Position numbers and translations under genes: made by a program. From contig NZ_JAAVNE010000001.1 in assembly GCF_012103215.1 (NCBI RefSeq), positions 248,001-312,000 of the forward strand: a stretch of DNA of 64,000 bases, in the 5' to 3' direction. The first letter of the stretch is position 1; every line of letters starts with the position of its first letter. The notes under the pieces are model-generated. The model saw nothing but the letters and a program-made list of their open reading frames with translations. It did no database searches and was not told the DNA's origin. The DNA is from Falsiroseomonas selenitidurans (GTDB lineage: Bacteria; Pseudomonadota; Alphaproteobacteria; Acetobacterales; Acetobacteraceae). This document shows, piece by piece, positions 62,018-64,000 of this stretch.

Positions 62018-63082
62018 GTGGCGGACATCCAACTCTATGCCGGCACCGCCGGGCATTCGGCCTGGTTCAGCGACGACCTCGGCGCCAGCTGGGTGCATCC
62101 GAACAGCCATTCCGGCCTCTATCTCGAAGCCCGCGTCTGGGGCTTCGCCAGCCATCCCGCCACCCCCGGCCGGCTGTTCGCCGCCACCGACATGGGTGCC
62201 TATCGCTGGGACGAGGCGACGGCGCGCTGGACCCACCTGCCCTCCGCCATGGAGGATGTCTGGGCGATCGCCATCGACCCGAAGGACCCGGATGTGCTGA
62301 TCGCCGGCACCCGCCCGGCCGGTTTCTGGCGCTCCACCGATGCCGGGCAGAGCTGGGTGGCCTTGCCGGCCCCGGGCCTCGCCCCCTTCTCGCAACAGAA
62401 CATGGGGCCGACCCGGGTCACGCAGATCCTGTTCGACCCGGTGGATGACGGCACGGTCTGGGCCTCGGTCGAGATCGGCAGCATCTTCGTCAGCCGCGAC
62501 CGCGGCCTGACCTGGGCGGAACGCGGCCATGGCCTGGTCTCGGGCGATGTGCACGGGCTGGCGGTGGTGAAGCTGCCCGGCGGCGGCAAGGCGATGCTCG
62601 CCACCACCAACCGCGGCCTGCACCGCAGCGAGGATGACGGTGCCAAATGGGTGCTGCAGGACCTGCCGGCGCCCTGGCCCTATACCCGCGGCGTGCAGCC
62701 CCGCGCGGACGACAAGGGCGTGGTGTTCCTGGCCAATGGCAACGGCCCGCCGGGCAATGACGGCTTCCTGCTGATCTCCCGCGACCACGGCCTGACCTGG
62801 GCGGATGCCGGGCTGCCGGGGCCGATGAACAGCACGGTCTGGAGCATCGCCACCGATGCCGCCGACCCGATGCTGGTGCTGGTCTGCACCAATCTCGGCC
62901 AGGTCTTCCGCAGCCGGGATGGCGGCGAGACCTGGGTGCGCCTGCCGCATGAATTCGGCGAGCTGCGCGCCCTGCACTGGCGCGCCCTGCCGCCCGGCAC
63001 CCGCCAGGCGACGCATTCCGTCACCCGCCCGATCCTGACGGCGGCGCAGATGAACCACCCGATGGCGAGGCAGCCCGCATGA
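62018..63082 (+). CDS. BNR/Asp-box repeat beta-propeller protein
   Basis: This 354-residue protein has six Asp-box repeats of form SxDxGxxW: SDDLGASW, STDAGQSW, SRDRGLTW, SEDDGAKW, SRDHGLTW and SRDGGETW. This implies a six- or seven-bladed sialidase-like or sortilin-like propeller. No signal peptide is visible. A sialidase active site is not evident, so the function is open. It starts at GTG with GGGAGG about 8 bases upstream, and overlaps the following gene by ATGA, so it is a component of that small operon. Confidence 0.88.
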   Translation: MADIQLYAGTAGHSAWFSDDLGASWVHPNSHSGLYLEARVWGFASHPATPGRLFAATDMGAYRWDEATARWTHLPSAMEDVWAIAIDPKDPDVLIAGTRPAGFWRSTDAGQSWVALPAPGLAPFSQQNMGPTRVTQILFDPVDDGTVWASVEIGSIFVSRDRGLTWAERGHGLVSGDVHGLAVVKLPGGGKAMLATTNRGLHRSEDDGAKWVLQDLPAPWPYTRGVQPRADDKGVVFLANGNGPPGNDGFLLISRDHGLTWADAGLPGPMNSTVWSIATDAADPMLVLVCTNLGQVFRSRDGGETWVRLPHEFGELRALHWRALPPGTRQATHSVTRPILTAAQMNHPMARQPA

Positions 63083-63636
63083 CCGACCGTTTCCCCGCCA
63101 TCCCGCCGGAGCAGATGACGCCGGCGCAGCAGGAGGTGGCGGCCGCCATCGCCGGCGGCCCGCGCGGCTCCGTCCGCGGCCCCTTCCTGGCCCTGCTGCA
63201 CAACCCGCCGCTGGCCATGCGCATCCAGGCGCTGGGCGAGCATCTCCGCTTCGGCACCGGCCTGCCACAAGCGCTGGTGGAATTGCCGATCCTGGTGACG
63301 GCGCGGCGCTGGAACTGCCAGTACGAATTCTTCGCCCATGCCCGCATCGCCCGCAATGCGGGCCTGGCGGAGCCGATCATCGCCGCCATCGCCGAAGGCC
63401 GCCGGCCGGAGGCGATGGATGCCGACCAGACCATGGTGCACGACTTCGCGGTGGCGACGCATCGCGACGGCAAGCCGACCGATGCGCTCTGCACCGCGGT
63501 GGAAGCGCGATTCGGCAAGGCCGGCGTGCTCGATCTGCTGGCGCTGGCAGGCTACTATTCGATGCTGGCGATGGTGCTGAACACCGCCGACCCGGCCCTG
63601 CCGGACGGCGCCACCCCGCCGCTGCAACCCCTGTGA
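63079..63636 (+). CDS. Carboxymuconolactone decarboxylase family protein
   Basis: This 185-residue AhpD-like helical protein has the CMD motif in LVTARRWNCQYEFFAHARIARNAGL; a single cysteine replaces the CxxC of peroxidatic AhpD. The family includes gamma-carboxymuconolactone decarboxylase of the protocatechuate pathway, but such stand-alone members are often of unknown role. It is translationally coupled to the propeller gene (ATGA) and 11 bp before the next gene. Confidence 0.88.
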   Translation: MTDRFPAIPPEQMTPAQQEVAAAIAGGPRGSVRGPFLALLHNPPLAMRIQALGEHLRFGTGLPQALVELPILVTARRWNCQYEFFAHARIARNAGLAEPIIAAIAEGRRPEAMDADQTMVHDFAVATHRDGKPTDALCTAVEARFGKAGVLDLLALAGYYSMLAMVLNTADPALPDGATPPLQPL

Positions 63637-63647
63637 GGGAGACGCCC

Positions 63648-64000
63648 ATGGCGCGCGCGATCCGGGTCGGGCTGATGGTGCCGGCCACCAACACGACGAT
63701 GGAGCGGGAGATGCTGGGCTTCCTGCCCGAAGGCTCCACCGTCACCCGCATCGGCATCCCCCGCACCACCGGCCTGCTGACGCGGGAGACGATGCCGGCC
63801 TATCGCGATGCCGCGGTGCAGCTGGCCGCCGAGCATTTCTCCCCCGCCACGCATGACGTGCTGGCCTATGGCTGCACCGCCGCCGGCTTCATCGCCGGCC
63901 CCGCGGGCGATGCCGAGCTGGCGGCGGAGCTGCACCGCGTCACCGGCCTGCCGGTGGTCACCACCGCGCGCGCCATGGTGCAGGGGCTGCAGGCGATCGG
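63648..64000 (+). CDS. Maleate isomerase / Asp-Glu racemase-like protein (3' truncated by window)
   Basis: This is the N-terminal 117 residues of a member of the aspartate/glutamate racemase superfamily resembling maleate cis-trans isomerase or arylmalonate decarboxylase. The N-terminal RVGLMVPATNTTMEREM and Cys76 in LAYGCTAAGF, the candidate nucleophile, are typical. GGGAG lies 7 bases before the ATG. The gene continues past the window end. With the neighbouring CMD-like and TctC genes it suggests catabolism of a dicarboxylic or aromatic-derived acid. Confidence 0.88.
   Translation, partial: MARAIRVGLMVPATNTTMEREMLGFLPEGSTVTRIGIPRTTGLLTRETMPAYRDAAVQLAAEHFSPATHDVLAYGCTAAGFIAGPAGDAELAAELHRVTGLPVVTTARAMVQGLQAI

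Overview
The window is very G+C-rich, densely packed DNA from an alphaproteobacterium, most likely the Acetobacteraceae/Roseomonas side of the Rhodospirillales. This placement rests on gene content: Usg, a UbiM-type ubiquinone hydroxylase, Cox15-type heme A synthase, FliX, several CtrA-type regulators, a GMC dehydrogenase with cytochromes c, and a CMCax-like GH8 cellulase. It is an inference, because there is no rRNA gene to anchor it. Stop/start overlaps (ATGA, GTGA, TGATG) are very common, so many gene pairs look translationally coupled.

Layout. 0-13 kb is mainly housekeeping: the end of a DinG-like helicase, an S9A peptidase, a TerB-like protein, an amidohydrolase, a threonine dehydratase, cspA, groES-groEL (two CIRCE operators and a terminator), usg, UbiM, a TVP38-like membrane protein and a GT2. 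13-23 kb holds ctaA, a multi-PAS kinase and tldD in an overlapping run, then LysE, a divergent ArsR/MFS pair with two matching palindromes, a DUF1796-like protein, and a class V aminotransferase with a GNAT gene that probably starts at CTG. 23-31 kb has gshA-aroA, rsmE, ubiA with a methyltransferase, a 23-bp hairpin repeat array, otsB-otsA, a cupin gene and tRNA-Leu(CAA).

31-41 kb is centred on a five-gene oxidative operon: a small secreted protein, a Tat-exported subunit, a GMC flavoprotein and two diheme cytochromes c. A FixL/FixJ-type pair lies divergent to it. 41.9-60.8 kb is a motility and signalling island. It contains motB-motA, fliX, a lytic transglycosylase behind a sigma54-like promoter, flgK-flgL, an Aer-like PAS protein, two paralogous PAS kinases, an orphan GH8 cellulase, an OmpR-type regulator, a single-domain receiver, a receiver-GGDEF-EAL protein, an XRE regulator and three CtrA-like regulators. 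Two of those three lack the phospho-acceptor aspartate. 60.9-64 kb is a small uptake/catabolism cluster: a TctC-type binding protein, a BNR propeller, a carboxymuconolactone decarboxylase-like protein and a maleate-isomerase-like protein cut by the window end.

The most unusual part is the 42-61 kb island. It combines flagellar structure and stator genes, cell-wall and cellulose hydrolases, c-di-GMP enzymes and non-canonical CtrA-type regulators, which together suggest a local motile-to-sessile decision module. All functions are inferred from sequence motifs read by eye; no database search was possible.
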